From positions 62,001 to 126,000 of the forward strand of contig NZ_JALKAP010000001.1 of assembly GCF_023016045.1 (NCBI RefSeq): 64,000 nucleotides of DNA, given 5' to 3'. The notes under the pieces were generated by a model, which ran no database searches, was not told where the DNA came from, and saw nothing but the letters and a program-made list of their open reading frames with translations. Positions within the stretch are counted from its first letter, which is position 1. Each line of letters starts with the position of its first letter. The position numbers and the translations under genes were made by a program. This DNA comes from Marinobacter sp. S6332. Its GTDB lineage: Bacteria; Pseudomonadota; Gammaproteobacteria; Pseudomonadales; Oleiphilaceae. Of the stretch, positions 54,801 through 62,713 are shown piece after piece.

Positions 54801-55425
54801 TCGTAATGCCCGACAGAAACCCTCGCAGGAATTCTGGCAATTCGTTCTGCAACAATGCTTTTTCAAACTGCTCAGTGAAATATGAAAAGAAGTCTACAAT
54901 CGAAACATCACTGCTCTTTTCCTGATACTCATACCAACAGTGCTTATCCTGACCGCCAGGTGGTTTTCTAGTGACGGCTTGGTGTATCTGAGAGCGGACA
55001 GCCAACAATGGCGGCGTTTCATCTATCAGGTTGAAAGGGCGATCATTGAAGCAAACGGAGAGTACCTGCCTCATAAACGGCAACTGCAGAAGCGCCACTG
55101 CGAGTATCGCGCTTATCTCGTTTGAAGGGTCTTTGACGGCGGCACTGAGATACCGGATTTCTCTAGCAAACTCTTTAATAACTTCCTTTTTATTTGACAG
55201 CTCCATTTTCTGTGTCATTGCTTTCACAGCAACGCTCATAGCTGGCGTTATAGCAAAGCGAAAAAACGCTTTGACTTCCTCCTCACCTATTAAGCTATCG
55301 TTTTCAGGGCTCTCTGGTTCGTTGTCAGAAAAAAACGCATCCAGCGAGCTGATATCTTCATCGGAAATGTCAAAAACATCATCCAGTTCAAGGTTATCAA
55401 GGTCGCTATCTTTATCGTCCGACAT
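51841..55425 (-). CDS. Clp-type AAA+ / receiver-like / AAA+ / M41 peptidase fusion protein
   Basis: A 1,194-residue soluble protein. Numbered from the ATG at 55425 (AGGA six bases upstream; a GTG two codons earlier overlaps it): an acidic tail to about 48; helical region; a Clp-type AAA+ module (Walker A GESGTGKT 280-287, Walker B ILFDEIEKAHPDV, PEFVNRL 439-445); a receiver-like domain (LLIDDD at 567-571, Asp614) without the usual Thr and Lys; a second AAA+ module (GPPGTGKT 798-805, VIFFDEID, LRRPGRLDE) and an FtsH-type M41 protease with HEAGH 1016-1020 and Asp1098. FtsH's membrane helices are absent. Last gene of a three-gene operon converging on the envelope cluster. Substrate unknown. Confidence 0.9.
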   Translation of the reverse strand: MSDDKDSDLDNLELDDVFDISDEDISSLDAFFSDNEPESPENDSLIGEEEVKAFFRFAITPAMSVAVKAMTQKMELSNKKEVIKEFAREIRYLSAAVKDPSNEISAILAVALLQLPFMRQVLSVCFNDRPFNLIDETPPLLAVRSQIHQAVTRKPPGGQDKHCWYEYQEKSSDVSIVDFFSYFTEQFEKALLQNELPEFLRGFLSGITSADEQNVLMKWWEKNLEALNYDVFLDRSRKLKVALGEVVKGQPQALEALCDGYAQSLLRASLGPRGIFTLMGESGTGKTLLAETFAKELSDIEGQSFRFIRFNMQQFTDERAVAALFGTSHFYSDATLGELTDQVRNYPKTIILFDEIEKAHPDVVQSLLSVLDSGWCQDNTSLKWVDFSQTFVLFTTNLGSRRLADRRNASQVLGTLDNATLGSLLQRDPEGNRNSGLSPEFVNRLTKGRFLAFEPLQPEKLLGIYTSVWNARRKDLKTNSITLPECTNALAALQMMKRLPDLSARTTASAAEIDMVECMKSLIEGSSATFQGDSAEGARLATFQGIEELFEAMLAEGGLNSPARVLLIDDDLETFQLLQARIDAHIELDALKGRDEGNLEIARLGGSFDLALIDLFIENDDSQRKTTDALNRILSIRQAMPETPVIAFCKNPRNHTSTQNAISAAKAINGVSQVVTFNTNDPASLVNAARVQLEQQRNGKLIRGLLRERKRSLFTWKVTENGASLTASPAMVRQEPILSPGSEGQMFGLGEIPNLSLSAVVGNERGVSQVSQALGWLKQPGRVRSFGFRPPAGYLLAGPPGTGKTFLARAAAGECGLPFFSINGAELLHPKVGVAEARLRELFANARKLAPAVIFFDEIDAIAATRGSDASHQGLINTLLSEMDGFGGHEDPVLVLAATNFPEMLDPALRRPGRLDEIIVCDLPNAPAREHLLGKAAEQLKINLSDQAMEQLVLRTQGESAAAIEAAARQAVYIADNEDRDPTASDFEKAVHLMVYGTVREDLTLALKEKWAVACHEAGHALAIHYLFPGRRIDYISIQPRTNSLGFVAHREDSSNARGGLSMTRAEIEADVTVALSGREAERLMLGEKGMSAGAGHDLHRANLLVRNAVLAWGLDDQLGPMAVTNTDLSSDPALAALCTERRREWLKGCEHRAKSLLQTHEVELKSLAERLYHRESLEQGEIEKILPRVSEGL

Positions 55426-55488
55426 AACCACTCCTGTCCTGATTCTTATTTTCTGGCTTGTTTTAGCTGGGCCCGTCTGCGATCTCTC

Positions 55489-56508
55489 TTAAGCTTCGGT
55501 TTGGGCCAAATGGTGAGGCAAAACACCGGAATTCATTACGAGGCTGACCTGAGCTTGGTGCTCATCTACCAGCTCTTGATATATCTCACTGAGCTCTGAT
55601 TGCGTTATCTGTTGGTCCATCAAAACACTGCTTATTTTCTCGGCAGTGTCCGCCTGTTTTAGTTCCAACTCCGCATATGAGTGGATGATATGATTTCCCG
55701 AGACTCGCCAATCAAGTGCTGGCAAAGGGCTTAAGCGATAGCCCAAACTTTCGACGAATGCTTTTGCCACGTTCCGACTCTTATCTGTGAACATCAGTTT
55801 AAGAAAGCTGGGGAGAGAGAGTTGTAGAGGTTCGTCAGGTTTGCTTGCGGCCCGTAGAACTCGGTTTGAAAGCCCACTCTGGGTATCTTCTTGATTCCGC
55901 AGCTCTTCAAGTGCTTCTGAGATTTGCTGCTCTAAATGCTCGTAAAGATCCGGGCTTTGGTGGCCGGAGCCATCATTAGCCAGTGCCTGATTTTCCACAC
56001 ACACTTGCTCAAGCTTGAATAGTAAAGACAAGCTTGAGCAGAAGTCCTCATATATCTCTCTCAATAACCCTTCTCGGTCTTTATCCAACTGGGAGCGATT
56101 AAATGTGACAGATTGCAACGTACCGATAACCGATACTAGTAAGTGCTGGGTTTCTGCCAGCTCTCCGTTTCTATCCGCAAACGCGCCAAGTAACGCGGCT
56201 TGGGAGCTGCCTGACGAAGCGGGCTCGGGTGCAACCAAAACGCTAAGCTGGCGGCAAATCGAGTGAATTACCCGTGTGCTGTCAATCAAATTCAGCACAT
56301 TCCAAAACTCATCCAACCTGAGGTGGTGGCTTTTTGTAGTGGGCGTGAGCGCATTTTGAAAGGAGCCCTCAGAGTCCCTAACGGATACCCCTCGGGCCAA
56401 AAGGTCCCGATGCAAGGCCGAAGCTTTTATACCCTGCACCTTTAAGGCTGCACTCAGTTGAAAAGCTACTTGATCACACCAATCGTCCAGCGACGGCCAA
56501 GTAAGCAT
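55489..56508 (-). CDS. Unknown protein with CII/CP76-like N-terminus
   Basis: A 339-residue soluble, largely helical protein. Residues 15-90 (QLSAALKVQGIKASALHRDLL, then NALTPTTKSHHLRLDEFWNVLNLID) resemble the pattern of phage CII/CP76-type regulators, in which a short HTH reads Asn-x-Leu-x-Pro then H-x-L. The rest is low in conservation cues and includes an acidic, Gln-rich helical middle (LYEHLEQQISEALEELRNQ). It lies 63 bp upstream of the AAA+/M41 gene and 9 bp downstream of the TerB-like gene, so it is most probably an adaptor or regulator of the protease. Function unknown. Confidence 0.62.
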   Translation of the reverse strand: MLTWPSLDDWCDQVAFQLSAALKVQGIKASALHRDLLARGVSVRDSEGSFQNALTPTTKSHHLRLDEFWNVLNLIDSTRVIHSICRQLSVLVAPEPASSGSSQAALLGAFADRNGELAETQHLLVSVIGTLQSVTFNRSQLDKDREGLLREIYEDFCSSLSLLFKLEQVCVENQALANDGSGHQSPDLYEHLEQQISEALEELRNQEDTQSGLSNRVLRAASKPDEPLQLSLPSFLKLMFTDKSRNVAKAFVESLGYRLSPLPALDWRVSGNHIIHSYAELELKQADTAEKISSVLMDQQITQSELSEIYQELVDEHQAQVSLVMNSGVLPHHLAQTEA

Positions 56509-56517
56509 GCCCGGCCC

Positions 56518-57018
56518 TCAGTTCAACTTGGGGAGAAGCTGAAAGACCTTCTCTATAAAGTGCTGCTCTTCCTCAACAATGCGCTGAGCAAGCATCTCAT
56601 CATCAGCAATAACAACGTGTGCGGGGCAAGTAGCAGCAATCTCCATACATGCGTGTAGAAGGCGGTCACGCTGATAGAGAGATTCGTTCTCCTCCATACC
56701 ATTCTCAACCTTGCTTTGCAGAAGCTCATTGGCTTGATCGGTAAAAGCCTGCAATGTGCTCATGTCAGGTTCGTTGGCGATAAAAGCCTGATCAAATAAA
56801 TCAATATCCTCCTGACTGACCACTTGCAGGCCGCCAGCTAGCTCAGAAAGAGCCTTACGGTGGCTCTGGATAATAACGTGAAGCTTATCTCGCTCCGGCA
56901 TTTGGTTTTTACCATCCGCCCACATAACTTGAACTATCGGCAGCACTGGCGCGAGGTAAATCAAAGAAGATGGAAAATCGTATTGGGATAGCAATGCTGC
57001 AAAACGGTATTGAGGCAT
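56518..57018 (-). CDS. TerB-like helical protein
   Basis: A 166-residue all-helical soluble protein. LAPVLPIVQVMWADGKNQMPERDKLH carries the acidic ADG-type signature of TerB-like (DUF533/DjlA-N) domains, which bind metal or membranes and occur in stress and phage-defence operons. First gene of the three-gene unit with the protein above and the AAA+/M41 fusion. Its promoter must lie in 57019-57160, where I see no clear consensus. Confidence 0.62.
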   Translation of the reverse strand: MPQYRFAALLSQYDFPSSLIYLAPVLPIVQVMWADGKNQMPERDKLHVIIQSHRKALSELAGGLQVVSQEDIDLFDQAFIANEPDMSTLQAFTDQANELLQSKVENGMEENESLYQRDRLLHACMEIAATCPAHVVIADDEMLAQRIVEEEQHFIEKVFQLLPKLN

Positions 57019-57167
57019 TCATACATTCCTTTTTTCAGGCTGTATTGTCCTGATTATTTTTCAACTCAAACAGTAGATGAACGAGCAGCGCTTTCACAGC
57101 CCGCGCATGTAAGTTTTTCAAAAAACTACAATTGTTCCAATCTTACTTTGTTCCTCAGCCGAAAAAC

Positions 57168-57293
57168 CTATTGCGCCTGCAATATCTTCGCGAGAAGGTT
57201 GGTTGATTTTGCATTATTCAAAAACCGAGTCATTTCCGCCACTGGCAGGGGCCGGCTAAGCAGGTAGCCCTGAAGCTGGTCACAGCCTTGCCC
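57168..57293 (-). pseudogene. EAL-domain C-terminal remnant
   Basis: Forty-one codons ending in TAG that encode the end of an EAL phosphodiesterase (GCDQLQGYLLSRPLPVAEMTRFL). The residues upstream in the frame (YGYTDSCINDG) are not EAL-like, so the rest of the domain has been lost. The remaining 57019-57456 holds only promoter-type sequence as far as I can see. Confidence 0.7.
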
Positions 57294-57456
57294 ATCATTA
57301 ATGCAGGAGTCAGTATAACCATAGCTTATTTTGCTAACCATTAGACGCTTTACCATTGAACCCGTTATAAAAAACCACTCTCTAATTTCCCTAGGCAATT
57401 GTAAATCTTGTCACCTCGACGTAGGCTACAACGCTTTTTTCGTGTACGGAAACACT

Positions 57457-58086
57457 ATGGGAATCAAGAACGAGCGACTGCGGTGGCAACTGGCCTCCGG
57501 CGTTTTGAAGGCGGTCCATTTAGAGCGCTTGGCGAACCGGTACAGCCGAAGAGCCGTTATGGCAGGCTTCAATTTCGTGAACGGCGGGCTAAGCATCGCC
57601 TTGGTGGCGTTCATAGCCTTGGTGACTCAAGAAGCCTTCATCTTCCCCTCACTGGGGGCGACTGCTTTTATTCTTTTCTATGTGCCTATGGCTCAGCCAG
57701 CCTCACCTAAAAATACATTGTGTGGTCACCTGATTGGCGCTTTGATGGGGCTGCTAGCACTGTACCTTTTCGGCTTACAAGACTCGCCATCTGCATTTAC
57801 GACCCATGTGGACCTACCCCGTGTTGGTGCTGCAGCACTATCTTTGGGGCTAACCAGCTGCTTAATGGTCTTGCTTAAAGTTGCCCACCCTCCTGCAGGC
57901 GCAACGGCGCTGATTGTATCTCTTGGCCTTATGCCGAACCCTTCTCAGCTGCCCATTTTGATGGCAGGTGTGCTGGTGTTACTTGTTCATGCGTTTTTGA
58001 TGAACCGTCTTTCAGGCATCCCTTACCCGCTCTGGTCGTCCAGTACCGCTGGGCCAGCCCTATCGCTGAGTCCCGAGAGGACATAA
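57457..58086 (+). CDS. HPP-family integral membrane protein
   Basis: A 209-residue protein with about four to five helices and the family hallmarks: SLGATAFILFYVPMAQPASPKNTLCGHLIGALMG and the HPP motif VAHPPAGATALIV. Cyanobacterial relatives transport nitrite; the substrate here is not known. The ATG at 57457 has a GGA site and skips a non-conserved 42-residue extension. Transcribed alone, facing away from the TerB-like operon. Confidence 0.85.
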   Translation: MGIKNERLRWQLASGVLKAVHLERLANRYSRRAVMAGFNFVNGGLSIALVAFIALVTQEAFIFPSLGATAFILFYVPMAQPASPKNTLCGHLIGALMGLLALYLFGLQDSPSAFTTHVDLPRVGAAALSLGLTSCLMVLLKVAHPPAGATALIVSLGLMPNPSQLPILMAGVLVLLVHAFLMNRLSGIPYPLWSSSTAGPALSLSPERT

Positions 58087-58224
58087 CGCGACAGCCGAAC
58101 GTATCTAGATATCGCGAGCGACGGTAAATTGACTCATTTAGTAACCAAACAGCGCCATATTTTACACCATTTAACACCTTGGCCCGATAGGATTGCATTG
58201 TCCACTTTTTTCCGGAGATGCATA

Positions 58225-59907
58225 ATGCCCTTCCCAACCAACACACGGCTAAGCTACCTTGCCATCGCGCTTAGCGCGCTACTTACAGCCTGTGGCGGCG
58301 GTGGCTCGTCATCCTCTACAGCTGAAGCTCCCGACACATCGGCGAATACGCCAAACACCAGTGCGCCAGATACTAACCCCCCTCCTGCCGAATCGACGGA
58401 TCAAAAGTTCTGGGTAGAGGGCTTTGCGGTTAAGGGAGCCATTGACGGTGGGCTGATCTCTATTTGGTACCTCAAACCCGATTTCAGGACGGATAATGGC
58501 TGGGAGCAAATAGGCGAAACCACCAGAACCAACCAGAATGGTGCTTTCCGCATCTCAGTGCCTGAGGTTTATGCAACTCAGCCGCTAAAAGTGGTTTTAA
58601 AAGCCGATACGCAAACCCTTATGCGTTGTGACGTCAAACCATCATGTAACACACCATCGGGTGTTAGCGTGGGTTTTGGCGAGTGGTTTTGGCCGGGAAA
58701 CAACTTAGAACTGAAATCTCTCGTGAATACAGCTGATGCAAACCAAAGCGTGGTTTTAACTCCGCTTGTAACACTAGCATTCGAGAAATTCATTAAGTCT
58801 ACCAGCCGCAGCTTTTCCAAGTTTGCTGAGTTGCTACGGTTTCAGGAAGACCGTTACGGCCTCGAAGCTGGCGCCCTTTGGAGAAAGCCAGTCGATCTGG
58901 CAGCACCCGACTTGAATAACGTTCAAGCGTCGGACTTGAAAACGGCTCTTTTGAATATTGCCTTTTTGAGCCTTGCAGATGGACAAGAGTGGAATACATT
59001 GGGCGATGTACTTAACGCTGCACAGGAAACTGCTGGCCCCAATGGTGACTTACCCCTTAATGCGGGAAGCAATCTGGGCCTAAGCGTTGAGCTGTTAACG
59101 TTGGCAGGCATGCTACAAGCTGAATATTTGCAGGATTACCTAGAAACTGCCGGTGTTCGTAGTGGCGTTCTTGCCGCAGCGGTCGCTGGCCTTGAAGAAA
59201 CCCTGATATCAACCGGAAATGCACCTGCACCGCAGCCAACCCCTGAACCTACCCCTGTGCCCACTCCGGAACCAGTGCCTACGCCTGAGCCAACACCTCT
59301 GCCTACTCCAGAACCAGAGCCCACGCCCGAGCCAACACCTCTGCCTACTCCAGAGCCTGAGCCTGCACCCGAGCCCACACCTCTGCCTACTCCAGAGCCT
59401 GAGCCCACGCCCGAGCCAACACCTCTGCCTACTCCAGAGACAGAAACAGAGACTGACACTGAGACTGAGACTGAGACCGAGACTGAGACCGAGACTGAGA
59501 CTGAGACCGAGACCGAGACCGAGACTGAGACTGAGACCGAGACTGAGACCGAGACTGAGACTGAGACTGAGACTGAGACCGAGACTGAGACCGAGACTGA
59601 GACTGAGACTGAGACTGAGACTGAGACTGAGACAGGCTCCGCGACAATGAGCTGGACCGCACCTGGAACCCGAGTAAATGGCGTGTCGCTGACAATGGGT
59701 GAAATCCAAAAATATGTAGTCAAGTACGGCAAAGAGCAGAATGTTGAAGACAGAACCAACGAAAAAGTGGTGGAAGATGGCCAAGCGATGGAATACCAGA
59801 TTGCGGGTCTTACAGAAGGTACCTGGTACTTCGCCATCAAAACCATAGATACCAATGGCCTTGAAAGTGACTGGTCTACCTCTGTTAGCAAAATGATTTC
59901 CCGGTAA
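58225..59907 (+). CDS. Repeat-containing FN3 lipoprotein
   Basis: A 560-residue surface-type lipoprotein. Signal with Cys23 (LLTAC), then a Gly/Ser/Thr-rich linker, a carboxypeptidase-regulatory-like region ([29 protein letters not shown]), a helical middle, a Pro-Thr-Glu-rich stalk encoded by 42-bp repeats, 33 Glu/Asp-Thr dipeptides encoded by a six-base array, and a C-terminal fibronectin type III domain ([31 protein letters not shown]). The start at 58225 has GGAG upstream. The stalk would hold the FN3 domain away from the membrane. Function unknown; adhesion or matrix binding is plausible. Confidence 0.82.
   Translation: MPFPTNTRLSYLAIALSALLTACGGGGSSSSTAEAPDTSANTPNTSAPDTNPPPAESTDQKFWVEGFAVKGAIDGGLISIWYLKPDFRTDNGWEQIGETTRTNQNGAFRISVPEVYATQPLKVVLKADTQTLMRCDVKPSCNTPSGVSVGFGEWFWPGNNLELKSLVNTADANQSVVLTPLVTLAFEKFIKSTSRSFSKFAELLRFQEDRYGLEAGALWRKPVDLAAPDLNNVQASDLKTALLNIAFLSLADGQEWNTLGDVLNAAQETAGPNGDLPLNAGSNLGLSVELLTLAGMLQAEYLQDYLETAGVRSGVLAAAVAGLEETLISTGNAPAPQPTPEPTPVPTPEPVPTPEPTPLPTPEPEPTPEPTPLPTPEPEPAPEPTPLPTPEPEPTPEPTPLPTPETETETDTETETETETETETETETETETETETETETETETETETETETETETETETETETETETETGSATMSWTAPGTRVNGVSLTMGEIQKYVVKYGKEQNVEDRTNEKVVEDGQAMEYQIAGLTEGTWYFAIKTIDTNGLESDWSTSVSKMISR
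59290..59439 (+). repeat. 42-bp tandem repeat in the lipoprotein stalk
   Basis: Units at 59290, 59332, 59374 and a partial one at 59416, each encoding a 14-residue [18 protein letters not shown] segment. They differ at a few positions (PEPAPE in the second). A multiple of three, so unit gain or loss stays in frame. Confidence 0.85.
59437..59634 (+). repeat. 33-unit six-base array (GAGAC-T/C)
   Basis: One hundred and ninety-eight bases made of GAGACT/GAGACC units with minor variants at the left edge, coding 33 Glu/Asp-Thr pairs. The near-perfect units point to recent slippage and a locus likely to vary in length between strains without a frameshift. Confidence 0.9.
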
Positions 59908-59949
59908 TTCCGGGAAATCAATCTCTATTTTTTAGAAACACCAACGTAT

Positions 59950-59986
59950 GAGCCAGCCCGTCTATCATGACTGGCTGGCTTATTTG
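59950..59986 (+). terminator. Terminator of the FN3 lipoprotein gene
   Basis: AGCCAGCC (59951-59958) pairs with GGCTGGCT (59973-59980), followed by TATTTG. It lies 42 bases past the stop. Confidence 0.65.
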
Positions 59987-60109
59987 TAATTATTACGGAA
60001 GGAATTATCGGCATGCTGCTCAAGCTGCTGAGCCGCGCTGGCACTGCAGGCGGCGAATACGAGCAGCTTTGCATATCATGAAAGGACTGCGCAGTTTCTT
60101 GAAAGCGTG

Positions 60110-60700
60110 TCAGGAGCGGCCAATCCGGGCACCTAAAGACAAAAGCTCGGTACACGGCGACTCTGTCGGATAAGAAATTCTCGCCTCATCCACAACGCGA
60201 ACCAACCTGCTTTGGAGTTTGTGCTTTGCCTCAATGCGATCCCAGGTGTCGAAGAAAGCGCTCTCCTGCCAAGCCTGCCCCGAGTGCAATGCCTGCATTT
60301 CACGCTTACACGCATTTGCTAACAATAACCCCTCTAATACAAACAGGGCGTTGTCGGGCGTTACCTGAAAGTCAGGTTTTGCTGTCGCTATCAACGCAGC
60401 ATAAACCTTACCCGCCGCAAGGGCGTATGGCTTCACCGCCAAGGGCAAGCCGCTGGAAGCAATGGCTTTCTCGTAATCATCACGAACACCGTTTTGGTTG
60501 CGATCAGCACCCCACAGCACATCGATTCGCTCCGGATCGTCATAATAGCTTAGCGCTGGTGCCCGCGAACGGTTGCTAGCTGCAGGCTTAGCAGCCGAGC
60601 TGATTTCTTCGTATTGCGGCTGGTTAGGTAAAGCTGAGTGTGCGAGAGGGGATAGCAACAAAGCGTTGATCCAGAAAATAGCGATTAAGGTGTGTTTCAT
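60110..60700 (-). CDS. Exported protein with an EF-hand-like loop
   Basis: A 196-residue protein with a signal peptide (LIAIFWINALLLSPLAHSA). A single calcium-binding-type loop, DRNQNGVRDDYE, follows the pattern of EF-hand and dockerin sites. Two or three cysteines in the C-terminal helical part (ANACKREM, SPCTELLSLG). The ATG at 60700 begins the signal; a 29-residue extension is rejected. No family recognised. It converges on the FN3 lipoprotein gene, so a shared extracellular role is possible but unproven. Confidence 0.65.
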   Translation of the reverse strand: MKHTLIAIFWINALLLSPLAHSALPNQPQYEEISSAAKPAASNRSRAPALSYYDDPERIDVLWGADRNQNGVRDDYEKAIASSGLPLAVKPYALAAGKVYAALIATAKPDFQVTPDNALFVLEGLLLANACKREMQALHSGQAWQESAFFDTWDRIEAKHKLQSRLVRVVDEARISYPTESPCTELLSLGARIGRS

Positions 60701-60967
60701 ACGTCGAGTTTCTTTTTCCATAGAAGAGGTAGGACTCCAACTGTTCAGGTTATCGACAAACACTGGCATTGCCCAGCAATGAGCCATAACCCACTCAGCT
60801 CAAATACGCACCTTTAAGCCGAGCAATCGCTGAGCGAAAGGCTAAAGCCCCTATTCTCACAAACATCAAAGCTATAACATTATCGCTTCAACAAACCGTG
60901 CGACCTGCAACACCCATGCAGCAGGCAAGCTACTTGATACAATGCACCTTTGGATTAAGGATAAAAT

Positions 60968-61309
60968 ATGGAACATTTCACGGCAGCGTTCAGCAATTTC
61001 GCCAACTTCAGCGGTCGTGCAACACGCACGCAATTTTGGATGTTCATGCTGGTCTACTTTCTGATCATCATAGGCCTGACTATCCTTGAAGTGGTCATCG
61101 GGTTACCAACCATACTATCTTCAGTGTTTTCTCTGGTAATGCTTGTGCCCAGCCTTTCCTATGGTGCCCGCCGCCTCCACGATATGGGTCGCTCTGGCTG
61201 GTGGCAGCTGCTCATCTTTATACCTATTCTTGGGTTCATCATCCTCTTGGTAATGTTTTGCATGCCAACCAAGCCCGAATCGATTGAGGCGTATCCGCCC
61301 CAAAAATAG
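60968..61309 (+). CDS. DUF805 family membrane protein
   Basis: A 113-residue inner-membrane protein with three to four helices and the DUF805 pattern: FSNFANFSGRATRTQFWMFML near the N-terminus and SYGARRLHDMGRSGWWQLL. The family is widespread and of unknown function. It is transcribed singly; an imperfect 13-bp hairpin follows at 61339. Confidence 0.85.
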   Translation: MEHFTAAFSNFANFSGRATRTQFWMFMLVYFLIIIGLTILEVVIGLPTILSSVFSLVMLVPSLSYGARRLHDMGRSGWWQLLIFIPILGFIILLVMFCMPTKPESIEAYPPQK

Positions 61310-61338
61310 ACCCTAACCTAGCCGTTTGTGAGGCGCAG

Positions 61339-61376
61339 GCGTGCGTTTGGGGCTCTCCACCTACCCAAACGCACGC
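61339..61376. terminator. Strong hairpin downstream of the DUF805 gene
   Basis: GCGTGCGTTTGGG (61339-61351) pairs perfectly with CCCAAACGCACGC (61364-61376) around a 12-base loop. There is no T tract, so it may be a Rho-independent barrier of reduced strength or a 3'-end stabiliser. Confidence 0.55.
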
Positions 61377-61518
61377 AGGCACCTGTATAAAAAAAGAAAA
61401 AGGCCTCATAGACATTCGTCTAACTAATCGACAAATTTATTTGAATTGTCATGAAATGGTAACTATCTTGACTGCGAGTCCTACAAAAATAATTGTCTAA
61501 TGTGTGGAGACAACAATA

Positions 61519-62604
61519 ATGCAAAGCAACAAATTGAGAATGGCCATTCGTGCGACCGCGGCTGTGGCAGTTTTGGGTGTGGCTGGTCAAGCGCAAGCTT
61601 TTGACTTCAAAGCAGGCGATGTCGATGCGAGTGTTTATGGCTACGCTCGGCTGAGCATGAGTTATGATATTGATGAAAATCTCGCCAGCGCCAACAATGT
61701 TCAGTCCGGTGATCCCAACACTATCGCTGGTGGCGATGTTGACGGACACTTTGGCGCCTCTGCAAATCAGAGTAGGTTCGGCATCAAAGCAACGAACGCC
61801 GACGGGGTAATGATGAATATCGAAGGCGACTTCGCATTTGGCTCGGGTCGCTTCCGTCTGCGTCACGGTTACGGCTCATACAATGGCGTTCTCGCCGGTC
61901 AGACCTGGTCAAACTACAACTCCTTCGTAGCCAGCACCCCAACGCTGGATTTCAACGGTGTAGTAGGCAACGCCGGTTACCAGTCACGTACTGCACAGCT
62001 CCGTTACACGACAGGGGCAATGTCTTTCTCCGTGGAAGATCCAAAATCTAGTGTCCCCTCCGGACGCGATAGCACTCCGGCGTTCACTGCCCGGTTTGAG
62101 AACAGCTCCGGCGGCATGGGTTTCTCCGCAGCTGCAGTGGTTAAGCAAAACTCTTACGACGACGGCACGAATGACGACTCAACCCTTGGCTTCGGAGTGT
62201 TTGGCGCAGCTAGCTTCGCAATTTCAGACATGTTCACCATCCGTGGTGCTTTAAACTACGTAGACGGCGCGACCAGCTATCTTTACCTTTCCGGTGGTTC
62301 CGACGCGGTTGTGCAGGGAACAAGTCTGGAAAATAATTCAGGCATGGGCGGAACTCTTGGTACCTCCATCAAGCTAGGCGGTGGCAGCAGCATTAACGTT
62401 GCGTACGGCATGACCACCCTGGATGATGAAAATCTGGCCGCTGGAGCTACAGAAGCCAACCAAAACCTCTTCGTCAACTACATGTGGACCCCAGTCAAGA
62501 ACGTTATGATGGGTGTTGAGTACGGCTATCATGAGAATGAAAAGCAGAGTGGTGCTAGCGAAGACGCCAATCGCGTAATGTTCGCAGCCCAGTACAACTT
62601 CTAA
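61519..62604 (+). CDS. DcaP-like porin
   Basis: Outer-membrane beta-barrel of 361 residues with a signal peptide (AIRATAAVAVLGVAGQAQA), alternating hydrophobic strands, a glycine-rich turn series (FAFGSGRFRLRHGYGSYNG) and a terminal Phe (FAAQYNF). In this family the barrel forms trimers that admit dicarboxylates or sulfonates in Acinetobacter; the substrate here is unknown. The ATG at 61519 is preferred over a GTG at 61504 because GGAG sits nine bases before it. A terminator follows. Confidence 0.85.
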   Translation: MQSNKLRMAIRATAAVAVLGVAGQAQAFDFKAGDVDASVYGYARLSMSYDIDENLASANNVQSGDPNTIAGGDVDGHFGASANQSRFGIKATNADGVMMNIEGDFAFGSGRFRLRHGYGSYNGVLAGQTWSNYNSFVASTPTLDFNGVVGNAGYQSRTAQLRYTTGAMSFSVEDPKSSVPSGRDSTPAFTARFENSSGGMGFSAAAVVKQNSYDDGTNDDSTLGFGVFGAASFAISDMFTIRGALNYVDGATSYLYLSGGSDAVVQGTSLENNSGMGGTLGTSIKLGGGSSINVAYGMTTLDDENLAAGATEANQNLFVNYMWTPVKNVMMGVEYGYHENEKQSGASEDANRVMFAAQYNF

Positions 62605-62627
62605 AACGTACTGTTAAGCAAGTAACC

Positions 62628-62660
62628 ATGCGCCCTGGTATCTTCCGGGGCGTATTTTTT
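62628..62660 (+). terminator. Terminator of the porin gene
   Basis: ATGCGCCC pairs with GGGGCGTA, followed by seven Ts, shortly after the porin stop codon. Confidence 0.8.
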
Positions 62661-62713
62661 TGGCCCTGTTTTATCTTACTTGTGGTGCAGAGGAGCCTTG
62701 CTTCCCGGAGGCG

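Noticed and set aside
59437..59634. Repeat array that might be taken for a CRISPR
   Set aside because: Units are six bases with no spacers and lie inside a coding frame.
59136..59921. Long minus-strand frame rich in Val-Ser and Gly-Val-Gly repeats
   Set aside because: It is the antisense reading of the six-base and 42-bp arrays of the FN3 lipoprotein; no ribosome site and no family resemblance.
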